The position numbers and the translations under genes are program-made. A model generated the notes under the pieces. It was given only the letters and a program-made list of their open reading frames with translations, ran no database searches and was not told the DNA's origin. A stretch of 64,000 bases of DNA from assembly GCF_963678635.1 (NCBI RefSeq), contig NC_087066.1:3660485-3724484 (forward strand). Direction: 5' to 3'. The stretch comes from Symsagittifera roscoffensis (Eukaryota > Xenacoelomorpha > Acoela > Convolutidae). How positions within the stretch are numbered: position 1 is the stretch's first letter; the number at the start of each line of letters is the position of its first letter. Below, in pieces: positions 1-11,550 of this stretch.

Positions 1-1128
1 ATTTTTATATTTGAGAATAAATCAGAAGTCGAACCACAAAAAAAATTGAGCCTGAGCCTTAAGCCTTTTCCTGAAAAACAAAACAAAAAAGTCAACCCAC
101 CTTTATAAAAGTCTGAACAACGTTCATCAAATCTTAATCAGCAATTTTCATGACAGAACTGATCAAGTAGAAAAACAACGGATTTAATTGCTGCATAAAC
201 CGTAATTGCTACACAGGCTTGGCAATAATCCGCAGGTAAAAGCAGTTAAACTATGGGATCCGGGCATTTTTTTTTACTACTTTTGAGAGTAGTAAAAAGA
301 CCCACTTTTTTCCTTAACCGAGTGAACTCGACACATTTTTTTATAAATGTTTTTAGATTTTTTTCTCATACATTTTCTTCTGTTGGCTCAACTTTCATCA
401 ATAATGCGAGATGAGGCGCCGCAGATGTATTCGAGCTAACTTACAATATAACTCTATGTGTTCACACACTCAAAATAACTAAAATAAATTGAAAGAGGTA
501 AATTATAAACGAATGAAAGTAATCGAAATTGATAAGAATTTAAAATTGTCAATAGCAGTTTTGTTGAAATATCTGTGCATCGTCACTATTTGAAAAAAAA
601 TTTTTCCCAGAAACTGACAAACGATTGTGCCAGTTGGTCATATTTGGAAGTTTGACCTTGAGCGATACGAATAACGTGATTTTTGGGACAAATTGAATTT
701 TTCAAAAATTCGAATTGAACATGTCATGCTCAACTTTCTCGCGACAACTGAAAATCTCAGAAATAGAATATCAGAACGACCGAATTTCAATCGCGGGAAA
801 GTGGTCAAATTTAGCTGCTGGAAATTGCTATTCGCAATTTCCGACACCTAATTAGTACGAAAGTAGAGCTGTCCTATCTTGGTATAGGAAATAGAGCGAT
901 TACAAAAGAACATCGAAATTCAGTTGGATTAGAGTGAACCTTCGGTGGAAAGGTAGACAATCGAAGTCTCCCAATGGTCCAGACCAAAAACTCAATTCTC
1001 AAGATAAAACTTGTTCAATTAAAACTTCTAGAATTGATACTTATTTCACCATTTATTCTCAAGTTGCTTATTAATTTAATTACCTCAATTCGCGAGTGTG
1101 CTGGTATGTAAGTACCCAATTTAGCTTT
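1..1128. other. AT-rich sequence, no gene seen
   Basis: I see no frame longer than about 70 residues with recognisable content, no terminal repeats and no obvious RNA gene. Simple A/T runs are frequent. It is probably intergenic or intronic host sequence, or old transposon debris. Confidence 0.5.
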
Positions 1129-1515
1129 CTCGAGTGTGTTGTATGATTGTTATGTTGAGATAAGGCGAGTTTTAGGTTGATCCATCTGAAATGGATCAAA
1201 GTTCAACTGTCTAATAAAAAAAAACTGTATGGACTGTTCCGACCCTGTTTTTAACGGCGTTCATGTATTTTGAGTATTTAGAGACCTAAGTATGGGGACG
1301 TTCTTATTTTCTAGAGTGGGGGGTAATTTGGTAGTGGTCTTTAAGCTGTAACAAGCGTTTTAGTCTTATGTCGCAAATGAACCGAATTGGCTCCGACCGT
1401 TCGAGGTACAAAAACACAAGAGATAGTGTCCCTGACTCTTGAGCCAATGATTAAAGGGCCTATTTTTCTTTAACCTCATATGTGACTTATAGGCGAATGT
1501 TAGAGATCATAAAAA
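1129..1515 (-). repeat. Inverted-repeat arm, left (partner 4545-4918)
   Basis: Read on the minus strand, this segment matches 4545-4918 read on the plus strand along its whole length. Shared landmarks in order are CACATATGAGGTT, a TCATTGGCTCAAG block, CTCTTGTGTTTTTGTA, GAACGCCGTTAAAAA, TTATTAGACA and TTTGATCCATTT. Identity by eye is moderate, with several indels. It could be a long terminal inverted repeat of a decayed DNA transposon (about 3.8 kb between outer ends), or one of two LTR-like promoter repeats lying in opposite orientation. Confidence 0.6.
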
Positions 1516-2700
1516 GTTTCAAACAAAATTAAAATATTATGTTTACAAAATCCATCGATCAAAATAAACAACGGTTATTACGTAACAAATAACATCCGCG
1601 ACGGAGAGTAGAAAAAAACCCATTGCCGACTGCCTGACGTCAGTTACTTTGATTCCATGAGTTTTTTACCGTCTTGATGTAATTTTTGACCAGAATCGCG
1701 CAGTCTGTTCTACTCTTTCAGCCATATGTAGTAACTTCTCCTCAGTTGCTCTCGCAATGGAAAGATAGTAAACAAATACCTCGCTTTTGTTATATCTGAC
1801 CTCCCTTTTTAACTGTTTCCGGTGTTCTTCCGGGCTGTTGAATTTTCTGTCTCACTTTTCACAAAAAGTCCCCCATCTCTACCAGCGGTATCTTCGATTC
1901 TGTTGTAGATCCCACTGCATGACTTTCTGTTCCCCCGGTTGATCCGGTGCTTTGTTCTCTTCATTCCCCGCCTCCATTATTATAGCGGAAATCGTTCTAA
2001 ACGTCTTGCTTTCGCCGGCCCCAGTTATCATCTTCTCTTTTTTTGGGTCTCATTCCCCCCATGGCAGCAAATCTCTTCGTGAAGGATGTTCTCTTCGACT
2101 GGGAACCGTCTTTAATTGATTCTGGGGTGTTGCCAGTAATCTCATTACCATTGCATATTGGCGAGAACTCGATTGATTTTACTTCTTGCACATCGGTATT
2201 TGGCATTGGTGTTGACTCTGTCGTTTTCTTTTCGAGCTCGTCTATACTTTACTCAGGTGTCTCTAGATCAACTTCTGCAACGGGTGCAAACTTTCCTTTC
2301 TCAAGTTTTTCTTCAGCTGCATCCTTTTTCTCGTGCTGTTCTTTCTTAATCCGCGTTTTGATCATGGTAAATGCAACATTTCTCTTCTTTAATCTCGGTA
2401 TTGCTAACACCGGTGTCTGTCTTGACTGTGCTATTGGGAGTTTGCTTGGCGCGACTCTGCCTTTTTCTGAAAACGACACTGTTGTTATGTTCATGCTCTC
2501 TATTTACAATTTTAGTTTATGATAACTTTCTTATATGCACAGGTATTGAAAAAACAAATAAAAAATACATAATTCTTTCCAGCTATCTTATTTTGCCAGA
2601 ACAACTTAAGTTTCATATCTATTGCAATATTCTGGGTTAAAACCTAATCATCATAGTTGTCTGTCTAACTGGTTTTATTCCGAGTATCAAGCGTAGGACA
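1516..2700. other. Degenerate region with short lysine/glutamate-rich frames
   Basis: On the minus strand short open stretches (about 2494-2249 and 2206-1997) encode hydrophilic K/E/R-rich peptides in two different frames. On the plus strand a 159-residue serine/phenylalanine-rich frame (2043-2522) is best explained as the shadow of the minus-strand sequence. The composition would suit a decayed gag-like or low-complexity protein, but no motif fixes it. A perfect CTGACGTCAG palindrome lies at about 1635-1644. Confidence 0.3.
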
Positions 2701-2804
2701 TTTGATTAAGCTCCTCAAGACCCCAAAACCCAGTTGTTAGGTAGCTTTTGAGCTTCCCAGAATTCAATTCTTTTAGCGTTGGTCACATTTTTTAACTTGC
2801 CATG

Positions 2805-3112
2805 ACTCCAACAAGTCGGTGTTTGGAAGTTGATTTAGCTTCCCAGGAACTAGGTGTTGCGCAGTTGTTTTAGCTTCTCAGGATTGAAGTGCTGGGCAGT
2901 TGATTTAGCTTCCTAGGACTCAAGTGTTGGGCAAATGTTTTAGCTTCCCAGGACTCCAGTGTTGGGCAATTGATTCAGTTTTCCAGGACTCAAGCAGATC
3001 TGGTGTTGGGCAGCTGATTTAGCTTTCCACGACTCAAATGTGGGCAGTTGATTTAGCTTTCCAGGAATCAAGCAGATCTAGTGTTGGGCAGCTGATTTAG
3101 TTTCTCAGGACA
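2805..3112. repeat. Minisatellite, about eight degenerate units
   Basis: Units of roughly 40-55 bp repeat a core built from GTGTTGGGCAG, then TTGATTTAGCTT, then CCAGGACTCAAG. Some units carry an extra CAGATCTGGTG/CAGATCTAGTG segment, which points to a higher-order repeat in the last three or four copies. More diverged units may extend left to about 2700. Confidence 0.8.
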
Positions 3113-4544
3113 GTCTAGGGAACTGGTGTAAAATGTCACCGCCCCCAATATTTTATCCAAAATTTGCTTAGGAGGTCTCTAAAGTGTCCTGCGTTCCCTC
3201 AATCATTTCCAATTGAAAAGTTTAGATCGTGCTTCCTACAGCAGGTTATGATTGGAAATTAATCAAAACAAAGTCTGATTGTCTTAAAAATGTACCAACT
3301 TTTTGAAGATCGATCAAATATTTACTCAAAAATTTTTATAAAATCTTTAACAAAAAATGTATTATATCAACTATGTCGAAACTGTGGTTCCAAAACTGGT
3401 CTGGTACCTTGTTGTCACGCGTTATCTCCACTAGTGTGGTAGATATGTGACTTTTTACCATATTGGTTTCAAAAAAATTAGCTCCGTTCCCCCAACACGA
3501 TGCGGCCAGACTACCTTCCGTACTTCGAGTTCACTATGGGGTACCTCCGCGTTTTAACTCGTTTCTAATCGTAATTTCAGTCAATATTGACTCTGGTTAA
3601 TATGATGTGACCAAATCGATGATGCCGCTTGTTTGGTTACAGTAATAAGACCCCTTTTTTTACAATTTCCAACCACAACTTTTTTCTTAACCAACACTTT
3701 TGTCCAACCTCCCCTTCAAAGCCACCACTTAAGTGAAAACCACTTGAGCTCAATGTGTGCTAAACAACTCAAAAGAAATCCAGTAGAACCTGTTTCCAAG
3801 CTGTGCTCAAGTAGAAACGTTTGCTCAAGTCAAAAAATGTGGGGATGTTGCTTAGTCACTATCATACCATACCTATCTCCCTGATTAAAAATTGGATGTA
3901 AACGATACCGTTCGACCAAACAGCGCACTCCGTTGATCTCTTCCTGTAGTCACGCTGCACTGATCACAGTTCTGATAGCTTCTTCCCAGTATTGTCCTTT
4001 CTTGTTTCAAGAGTTCGGTCCCCTGATCATCTTCACTTTTGAACTGGTCACCTTTCCCAGTGAAATCTCCCATTAGTTATCCAAGTTTGCAACGCTATCT
4101 GAAAATCCTTTCAACGCTCCAAGTTCGAGCTTCTGATAAAAATTGCTGTTTTGATCGAAACGATAGGTCTTATTGTAAAAAAGTATAAGTAAACTATCAA
4201 TTAATATAACGGTCCGATCCATCTAATCTGGACATCAAAATCCCTGTCCATTTACTAAATTTATTGTTTCTTTTTTTGTTTCATTTTATGTCTTCTACCC
4301 GTTTCTTGTTTCTCTAGCGGCGCGCATACTCGGTTAGCTAAGTCTCGTATCCAATAGCGCAGCGAGAAAAAATTTTCACAAAATTAGCTTAATAGCTATC
4401 ACAGTACGACCAGAGGGTGAACACGTTCCAGTTGAACCGTACCTACAGTACTCTAGAGTGAGCATGTAGCCCGGAGCTCCGTCAAATGGGTTCAATCCCG
4501 TAGTCATGATGTCGTAAAACACCTGGCAACGCCTTAAAAACACT
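3113..4544. other. No recognisable gene between repeat and inverted arm
   Basis: The longest frames (plus 3633-3884, minus 3885-4073) are short and have no recognised motif. If the inverted arms at 1129-1515 and 4545-4918 are terminal repeats of one element, this would be its decayed interior. Confidence 0.4.
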
Positions 4545-4918
4545 ATGTAACAATCGTCCGCTTACGTCACATATGAGGTTCAGAGAAATAGAGCCTATAA
4601 TCATTGGCTCAAGGGCGACCGACACTACCTCTTGTGTTTTTGTATCCCCCTCTGTCGGGTTGGTCCGACTAAGACATGGGACTACAAAGTCGTGGCACAG
4701 CTTAAAGGCCACTAACAAAATACCACCTTCTCTAGATATAAGAACGACCCCTTGGATAGGTCTTCGAATATATAAAACAGGCGAACGCCGTTAAAAAGTG
4801 GGTTGGAAAGTCAAGTATACCATTTGATTTTTATTAGACAGGGGACCTTTGATCCATTTTAGATGGACCAACCAAAAACCCGCCGTATCTCATCATGACT
4901 GTGTGGAATACACTCCAG
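4545..4918 (+). repeat. Inverted-repeat arm, right, with TATA-like box
   Basis: This is the plus-strand partner of 1129-1515. It contains a promoter-like segment with a TATA-type sequence (AATATATAAAAC near 4769-4780) about 20 bp before GAACGCCGTTAAAAA. The corresponding position in the left arm is degraded. A TATA box inside a dispersed repeat suits an LTR or a transposon promoter. Homology stops at about 4918, just after GTGTGGAATACACTCC. Confidence 0.6.
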
Positions 4919-5175
4919 AAATTAAATTCAGTACGACATAGTCACGCGACTCTAGAATCAAGTAAAATTGTAATTGAGGCAACTCTAGAAGCAAAATAAC
5001 AACGTACCATATAAAAATGAATCGCTTCGTCAAAATGACATCATCAGCATTAATCTGAACTAATTTGTTTGATAACAATGCAAACCAAAGTAAAAAACAA
5101 AGGAAAAGATAAAAAGAAAGAATAGAATGAAGGATATTTCTCGTCAGATTACTCTGATACAAATAAATAAGGCCG

Positions 5176-5880
5176 CTACAGGCGTAAGGTCAGCTCTCGC
5201 GCGCGGTACTCCTCCCTGTTGTTCAAGGCAGGGTTCTTCATCGCAATATGGAGGGCTTCCAATGTCAACAGCTTTGACCTGTCAGGCGAGACGTCAAAAA
5301 TTTTGTTGTTAGTGTCATCGGCACTCAAACCACACTCCCTAAAGTGGCTGCCCACACTGGCATTTGCCTCCTTGTGCTCCATCAGTCTAGTTGTGAGATG
5401 ACGGCATGTTTGGCCGACATAGCTGGCATTACATCCAGGAGAATCGAGTTGATACACAACGTGACTTCTCAGATCTTTAGCGATTGGCGATTTCAAGGAC
5501 GGCAAACAGGTCTTGAGTTTGCGGGTAAAGAAAACTAGAGAACCATTAGTTGAGCTTCTGAATTTTCGGAGTAACTTACCGGAAATGGTTCCTCTGTACT
5601 GTAAAATCAGGAGCGGTCTTTCAGTGCTGTTGAATGGAGTGTTGCTACGAGTCGTGGGCCGCGTGGTGTTATCCTCGTTGGTGTCAGATGTAAGGAACTT
5701 GCTGATAGTGTCTGCTACGATTGGTTCGTAGAAGTCCGGGGGATAATGATTTTGCTCCCAAGTGATCTTCGCAGACTCCAGGAAGGCTGTCCAAGACGAG
5801 GTGGTGTTGTACAGACGGTGCAAAATACCCTCGATGATATTTCTTCTAGAGCTGGTAGGGGCGCAGGCATGAAACGACAT
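5176..5880 (-). pseudogene. Penelope-like GIY-YIG endonuclease domain (fragment)
   Basis: This 234-residue open stretch corresponds to the end of a Penelope-like polyprotein. From about residue 138 it shows the GIY-YIG layout: a HVVYQL strand, a Cys, then ASYVGQT, the arginine helix RHLTTR, an H-containing MEHK, SHFRECG, and a glutamate in LTLEALHI. In the family this domain nicks target DNA to prime reverse transcription. The first 130 residues match the usual linker between RT thumb and nuclease. The first Met here is only the first after the frameshift that separates it from the RT, not a true start. Confidence 0.8.
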
Positions 5881-5942
5881 TATGAGACCAGTGTTCGTCG
5901 GTTTAGAGTACTAGGAAGAGATGATTCGGTTGGCTGTTTGAT

Positions 5943-6560
5943 CTAGCAGCATATCCAGAAAAGGGATTTCCCCTCTGTTTCTTTATCAATCGAGAATTTC
6001 AAGCACGGGTGCAACGAGTTTGCCACCGCCAGGATGTCCGGAATCTCTTCTTTCTTTGCCGTCCTGCATATGTCGTCCACGTAGCGACCAAACAATTTAG
6101 CAAGAGGCGTAGTGGACCAAGCACTAAACCAAGGCCTGGAACATCCACAAAACCAGAGTCGTTTGGCGCGGTGAAACTCCTTAATCTCCTCCAATGACAG
6201 GTTCGCGTACTTCCGATGGTACCAAGTGGCGCACCAGTGGCAGCAAATCGAGAAGCCCCGGAATATCAAACGTTTCAGCGGCTTTTGAACGTGTTGGAAT
6301 TTGTGTTGTTCTGCGTGACCTCTGTCGTAGAATCCGCTAAAAGTTCACCCGCCAGAATAACTTCAAACTCCTTTTATCAAAAATTAGCCAGAATGACAGC
6401 AAGGGTGGAACTCATGGCAAACCCTTCGTTCTGCGTATACCACTTGCCACCGGAGATGAAACACACATTGCACCCTGCAAGTCGCATGAGCTGGATAAAC
6501 GTCGACTTGTCGAAGGCCGGTTGTTCTTACAGTTGATACACCTTTTCCGCCGCTAAGTTA
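5943..6560 (-). pseudogene. Penelope-like reverse transcriptase palm (fragment)
   Basis: The minus strand encodes the catalytic palm end with FGRYVDD (YxDD motif, near 6090) followed by a helix and strand ending in SLFW, as in the RT family. Upstream, in shifted frames, are a GKWYTQNEGFAMSS-type segment (6460-6410), equivalent to the G-x-x-x-G-S-P-L loop, and a TFIQLMRL helix. Stops and frameshifts separate these blocks, so no active polymerase is made. Confidence 0.7.
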
Positions 6561-6600
6561 GTGGCTTCCAGGACATGCAACTCTAGAACTTTGAGGAAAT

Positions 6601-8171
6601 AACTAGTTTTAACTCAAGTAGTCAGTCTTATTGTCTGCACAATTGGCTAGCTCACTCGTCGGCCTGCCCAATGAAGGTTCTTCTTACTCCAGTAGTAACA
6701 CTCTCGCAATAACTCTCGGCGTTCTCTATCAGGACCAAGACAGCTCTACTAGAATTGATTGTTATTATTAGACAAATTGAGAATATTAATTTGTCCCAAG
6801 ACTGATTTGTGTCCACTTTCTTGCAGTTATATTTCGAGTCTTTCAATTTTTTTGACTTCCTAATTCAGTTTGTTCGATAAACTTGAGCATGACATGGCCA
6901 ATTCAAAATTTTCAGAAGACACCTCTCACTCTCGCAAGGCCTACTGTTCGGTTGTTGTGTTTTTGTCAAAATATTTTGTCTAAATATGGCAAATTTTTCA
7001 CTGCTGAGAAATTTTAATTATGTAATCAAAATTTTAAGTTTTCAGATTTTAGAATATTCCAAACCATCAATCGAAACGTCGGATGTTCGAGGACCACCAT
7101 AATCCGTGCTTGTTGCTTGGGGGTAAAGCAATATTACCCAGCCCAGAAAAATAGCCTGTATATTTTAACCAGGGGCACAACAGCGGTTCTTCGGCAAAAG
7201 CTGAACAGCTCAAAAGTTGGATTTTTTCCAACTTGTTTTTTCCAACTTGAGCCAAGATACCAAATGATTCTGTTTAACAAGAAAAAAGCGATCATAATTG
7301 AACGAAACAATGATAAGCAACAGCTATATATTGGATCGAGAAGTTTTCTGTTTTGACGGAAACACGCAGTATCTTAGTGTGAAAATAATTTTTCCAGATG
7401 AATATAGCTTGTTGCTCATCTGACTTGAAGCACAGCGGAAAATCAAAGAAGTTAAATAAAATGAAATTTCTTACCTATAACTTGCAGTTTTTTCCGTACT
7501 TGAATTGGTTGGTTGCTCTAGGAAAGATACTGCACTAGTTCACTAGTTGAAAGATTGCACTAGTGTTTCAAAAATGGCAAAATTTTGTTCAAATATTGAA
7601 CTCATGTTTTAATTTTTGCTTTAGTTTTCAATTGCGGCATGTGTTTTATTAATTTGAAACATAAAATCTCAGGCAAGTTTGCTATTAAGTTCATTGTCAA
7701 TATGTCAAGACATGAGAAAGCTACTTTGCATGACTCTGAAAAATCAATTTCCTGTTTTTCTTGGTTTAGATTTCGACCGGAAGACTCTTAGAAAAGTATC
7801 TTTGAATTAACCGTTTTTTAAGGGAGTAAAAACCGAGATTTCGAAATTAGGAAAAGAGTCGAACGAGGAGAAACTGCAAATTCGGAAAATTTTCTTCCGG
7901 TACGTTGATGGAGTGTGAACGCGTAAAGATGATCCTCAGAAGCTAAAAAATTACTACTATGATGATAGAATGGTCCCCCGAAAAAGCAACTATGTAGACA
8001 GGTCCCGCATGCAATTCGCAAGTTATACTTTTGAAGACTAATTGTGTATAATTTATTCATTTCAAAAATCTCGCGAAATATGTTGATTCAGTAACTTTTC
8101 AGATCAAAACTTGTAATAAATACATTGTTTATAAATTAAAATTTGCTCGTTTTACTTTATTTTACGGTTTA
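6601..8171. other. No gene recognised
   Basis: AT-rich. The short frames have no recognisable domain. I see no terminal repeats or tandem arrays in this stretch. Confidence 0.5.
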
Positions 8172-9098
8172 ACAGCCATCCCGGGTTGACCTCCATACAC
8201 CGAAAATGCTTATCAAACAATTCCATACATCAAGTGTGTGGAAAAATGCTTGTCATACAATTTCTAAAAATGGTTGAAAACTGGTATAAAGTTATTTCTG
8301 TGGCTGTTTGATTCTAATAAAAACAGTCTGGTGATAAAAACTGAGGTTTTCGTTTTTTGAAAAAAATGCTCATCATACAATTCCCATATATGGAAATTGT
8401 ATGACTGGCAATTTTTTGATGGCGACACAAAAAATTTTTCAAGTAATTTTGAAAATTTGGCCCAAAAAAATTTTTGTTTTTTTTTCAACCGCAAATCGAA
8501 TTTGGTACGCAAACAAACATTTTTCGAAATTTTTTTTTTGCATGCAAAAATTAATATTTTGTGTGCATAACTTAGTCCTGGATACAATAAAATTGGCTTT
8601 TATTTTCTTTTCACTTAAATTTTTTTTTCAAAAACGCTGAAAATTCATATTTCTTTTGTATGGGGTGTTAATGTATGCCTTGATCAATATCTGATAATTT
8701 GAAAATTCAAAAATTTAAAATAATCATCATTAAAAAATTTTGCCAAAAACTAAAAGTATATATCAATTGTGAAAGACAGCCGAACTTAGGTAGTTTTCTA
8801 TGCCTTATAAATGGAAAGACCGTCCAACCTTTGGTGCTTTGAGTAACCAAAGTCTTTGTCACTTGTGTTCGGCTGCAATCACAACGTAATATTTTTCAGA
8901 AATAAATTTAGAAAGAAAAAATCAAACTTATTGCTTTATGGAAAAACATCTAACATACAATTTTCATTTATGGAAAAATGTTTATCATAGAGATTTCATA
9001 CAACGTTCTGTACGTATGGAATTGTATGACAAGAAGTTTCTCATATATGGGAATTGCATGATAAGGAGTTTCGGTCATCCCGGGATAATTGGGTTGAC
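8172..9098. mobile_element. MITE-like repeat with subterminal inverted motifs
   Basis: Both edges carry CATCCCGGG next to a GGTTGAC motif, and just inside them lie inverted copies of the type ATGCTTATCAAACAATTCC / GGAATTGCATGATAAG. The motif for a peptide-free AT-rich repeat (CATACAATTCCCATATATGG and variants) recurs in both orientations near 8235, 8375, 8950 and 9010. No coding frame is present. The structure suits a short non-autonomous DNA transposon or foldback repeat. Exact ends and target duplication are not clear. Confidence 0.55.
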
Positions 9099-9590
9099 TT
9101 ATTTGTCATCAAAACCCACTATTGACGTTTTTTTTTAGTTTTCAACCTTAGAATAGTGATGGGAGGTTTTAAGTAACAAAACTTAAAATTAGTTTGAAAT
9201 TATACGGCGACATCTTTCTGGGAGTAAGCTTTGCATGGTTTCAAAAACCAAAAGAAGAAGCTGCCAATCTGAACCCCAGGAGTTCTGTCTTTGTTCAGTA
9301 GTATACTGTTCACCGTGTCTTCCAGAGAACGTCTACTTGAAAACATTGGGCATTGAAACTCAAATATGAACATTGGTCGGACAATTAGTATCCATCAAGG
9401 AATTATCATAAAGGTGAATATCAACTTCAGAGAAAAAGGTCTTGTACTAGTAGTAATGCCCATTTTTCAACATCGAGAGGACCAATCTCATCATTCTTCA
9501 AAAAAAACATGTGCGAAACAAAGTGATGGGCCAATATTGATTGCGATTCGGAAAAAGTATCACCTCTGCTATCAATGAAATCAGCATCTT
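9099..9590. other. No gene recognised
   Basis: Short frames only. The segment leads into the GIY-YIG fragment that begins at about 9591. Confidence 0.4.
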
Positions 9591-9707
9591 GTGTTGTACA
9601 TTTTAGCATGCAGTAGATGCAAAGCCATCTATGTCAGCAAAACGGCCAGGGATCTCGCCACTAGCAGACAGCACCTTAAAATGAACAATTATGTCGGCAA
9701 CAAATAA
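9591..9707 (+). pseudogene. Second GIY-YIG fragment (Penelope-like)
   Basis: About 38 codons on the plus strand read as the start of a GIY-YIG domain: VLYILACSRC, then AIYVSKTARDLATSRQHL. This gives the first GIY-type strand, a C-x2-C pair, the YxG-type strand (here YVS, with the glycine lost) and the arginine helix. A stop follows after VGNK. It is a separate fossil from the 5176-5880 copy and lies on the opposite strand. No RT was recognised upstream. Confidence 0.6.
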
Positions 9708-10529
9708 CACAGAGATGAATTCAGAAATAGGTTGCAAGATCATTCTCAATTTTTTAACAATTCTAGGTTATAAACATAAGAAGTGGTGTAAATTTCAAAG
9801 GAGAAGAACAAAAAAACACAAGTCGACTGAAGAAGCAGAGAGTTGACACTGAAGTTATAGATGAACGTATATCTTGAAGAAAAATGAAAATCGAGATGGT
9901 TGGAGAACAAGTTATCCAGAGTGAGCAAACTTCTACACAGAAGAAACTGCAGTTGAAAATCTCAGAGATTTAATTGATATGAGGCTACGGTTCTTTTAGC
10001 CATTTCTAAGGGAGCTAAAAATCGACACAGAGTCCTTAACACGCTGGATGTAGCGAACTCCGCACTGAAGCAACGAAAATGTGATTTGGGAAAGTGAAAT
10101 TGATTGGATAGGTTTCAAGATCGGGAAATACGGAATAACACCGCTGGTCAGAAAAACGCAGGCGGTCGAAGATCTGAGGCCCACCAAGTCTAAAAAACAA
10201 TTTAATGGGATCCTTACACAGTCTACAAAAATTCTTACCAAAACAGGAAGAAGTTAACTTTCCACTTCGACCGTCTTTCAGCTTAAATGATGATTTCATT
10301 TCGACACCGGCACGTAAACACGTTGTTGATACGCCAACCCAACAGGGAACATGATTATAAATGTTTTCCTCAATCGGGTGACTCCCTAGTCTCAGCTCAG
10401 ACTCCTATATCGAAGTAAAACAACTAGAAAAGCTTCAACCAAAAATGAGCGCTCGGATAAAGTTGAATATCATTATTTCCTTCCCCCACAGTTCCCAGGC
10501 CTCTCCTACTCACTTGTAAATAGTGAAAA
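9708..10529. other. Decayed sequence, no clear gene
   Basis: Short frames in both strands are interrupted by many stops. It may belong to the decayed gypsy element whose integrase pieces follow from 10,530, but no motif proves this. Confidence 0.35.
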
Positions 10530-10757
10530 ATGGTTCTACTCGGTCGTTCTCACAGAAAGGAAGTTGTCACGCGGCTAGCGCAGTACTGTAACAATTTTTC
10601 AACACGAGAGAACTGCCTCTGGATGGACGGACGACTGGCGATACCGATAGACTTGTCCACGTCAATTCTAAACCGGCTACATTTCAGATGTATGGATCCA
10701 ACTAACGCAATAAAAAAAGCTCTCGGCTACTGCAAAATTCTTGAAACACTGCCTTGA
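10530..10757 (+). pseudogene. Decayed Ty3/gypsy integrase zinc-binding region
   Basis: A 75-residue frame contains ENCLWMDGRLAIPIDLSTSI, then LNRLHFRCMDPTNAIKKA. This aligns by pattern with the region before the H2C2 zinc finger of gypsy integrases. The intact element in this window has the equivalent RDNILLYDDRVVIP, then a DALHLTHPGQGGM segment. The second zinc-ligand histidine is replaced (RCMDP instead of H-P-G). It is a fossil fragment, continued after a gap by 11,230-11,550. Confidence 0.55.
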
Positions 10758-11229
10758 AGCAGAAAAAAAAACCTCAAAACGGATATACCGAAATGAAAAT
10801 TGGGTAGCACATGCAAACCTAAGGAACCGAACAATTCAGTCCAATTGGACATCTGGGACCCTGTCAACTCTATAAAAGGGCAAAAATTATATTATTTAGC
10901 AGCGGACGACTCGTTTTTACATTGAGCATTGGCATATGTCTGTTCAAGTAACAATTCAAAAAAAACATAGAAAAATTCCTAAGGAAATACATAGAAACAC
11001 ATGAGCACCCAAGAAAACAACATATGGGCCAAAGGTCTGGGTTCTTTTCAGACGAAATAAAAATTTTCTGCAACTACAAAGAAATCGAACAAAAATTTCG
11101 GTAAAAGATCAACGCACTACAGGTATATTCGCAAGAACAATCGGTTCACAAAAAATCTTTGACCTAACATACCTACGGGAAGACAAAAACCAAAGATTCA
11201 AAAAGATGATATCAAAAGCGTTAAGCGCA

Positions 11230-11550
11230 CTACGCTCTGTACCACATTTAGAAACTAAATTAACACTGTTCGAAGCAAATCATGGAAAATAGGCCAACAT
11301 CGTACACCAAAATCTCACAAAATTACCGTCATTGACGAAACTACCGAACGAATGTCTACAACCAAAAACTACAAAACGTTTAGGTGAGTCTAGCGAACGA
11401 ACAGGTATCGAACTGATTTTGGACTGGGAGAAGAGGAGTGTCTTAGTGTTTGCCCCACAGAATAGAAGGACACATCGAGTACTGAAAGATAACAAGATGA
11501 GAAACAACGCGCGGAAACGACGAGCGGAGAGAAGATGGCAAAACCGATAA
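11230..11550 (+). pseudogene. Decayed Ty3/gypsy integrase, end of catalytic core
   Basis: The plus strand reads ALRSVPHLETKLTLFEANHGK and, after a stop, a N-L-T-K-L-P-S-L-T-K-L segment. This parallels LRITPNSSTKVTPFESHYGRK and the following serine-rich stretch of the intact element's integrase (residues about 1521-1560). The open stretch 11,332-11,550 then turns basic. Stops in all frames show it is dead. With 10,530-10,757 it marks a second, older member of the same gypsy lineage. Confidence 0.5.

Larger units (their letters stand above)
5173..6600 (-). mobile_element. Decayed Penelope-like retroelement, 3' half
   Basis: On the minus strand three consecutive broken segments read as one protein: the end of a reverse transcriptase palm (about 6560-5943), a linker, and a C-terminal GIY-YIG nuclease (5880-5176). 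This RT plus GIY-YIG order is diagnostic of Penelope-like elements. At least one frameshift near 5890 and others around 6280-6420 interrupt it, so it is a dead 5'-truncated copy. No terminal repeat could be identified. Other retroelements rarely carry a C-terminal GIY-YIG, so the family call is fairly secure. Confidence 0.8.

Noticed and set aside
2043-2522. 159-residue plus-strand frame rich in Ser and Phe
   Set aside because: Complement of lysine/glutamate-rich minus-strand sequence. Low complexity and no domain, so treated as a shadow frame.
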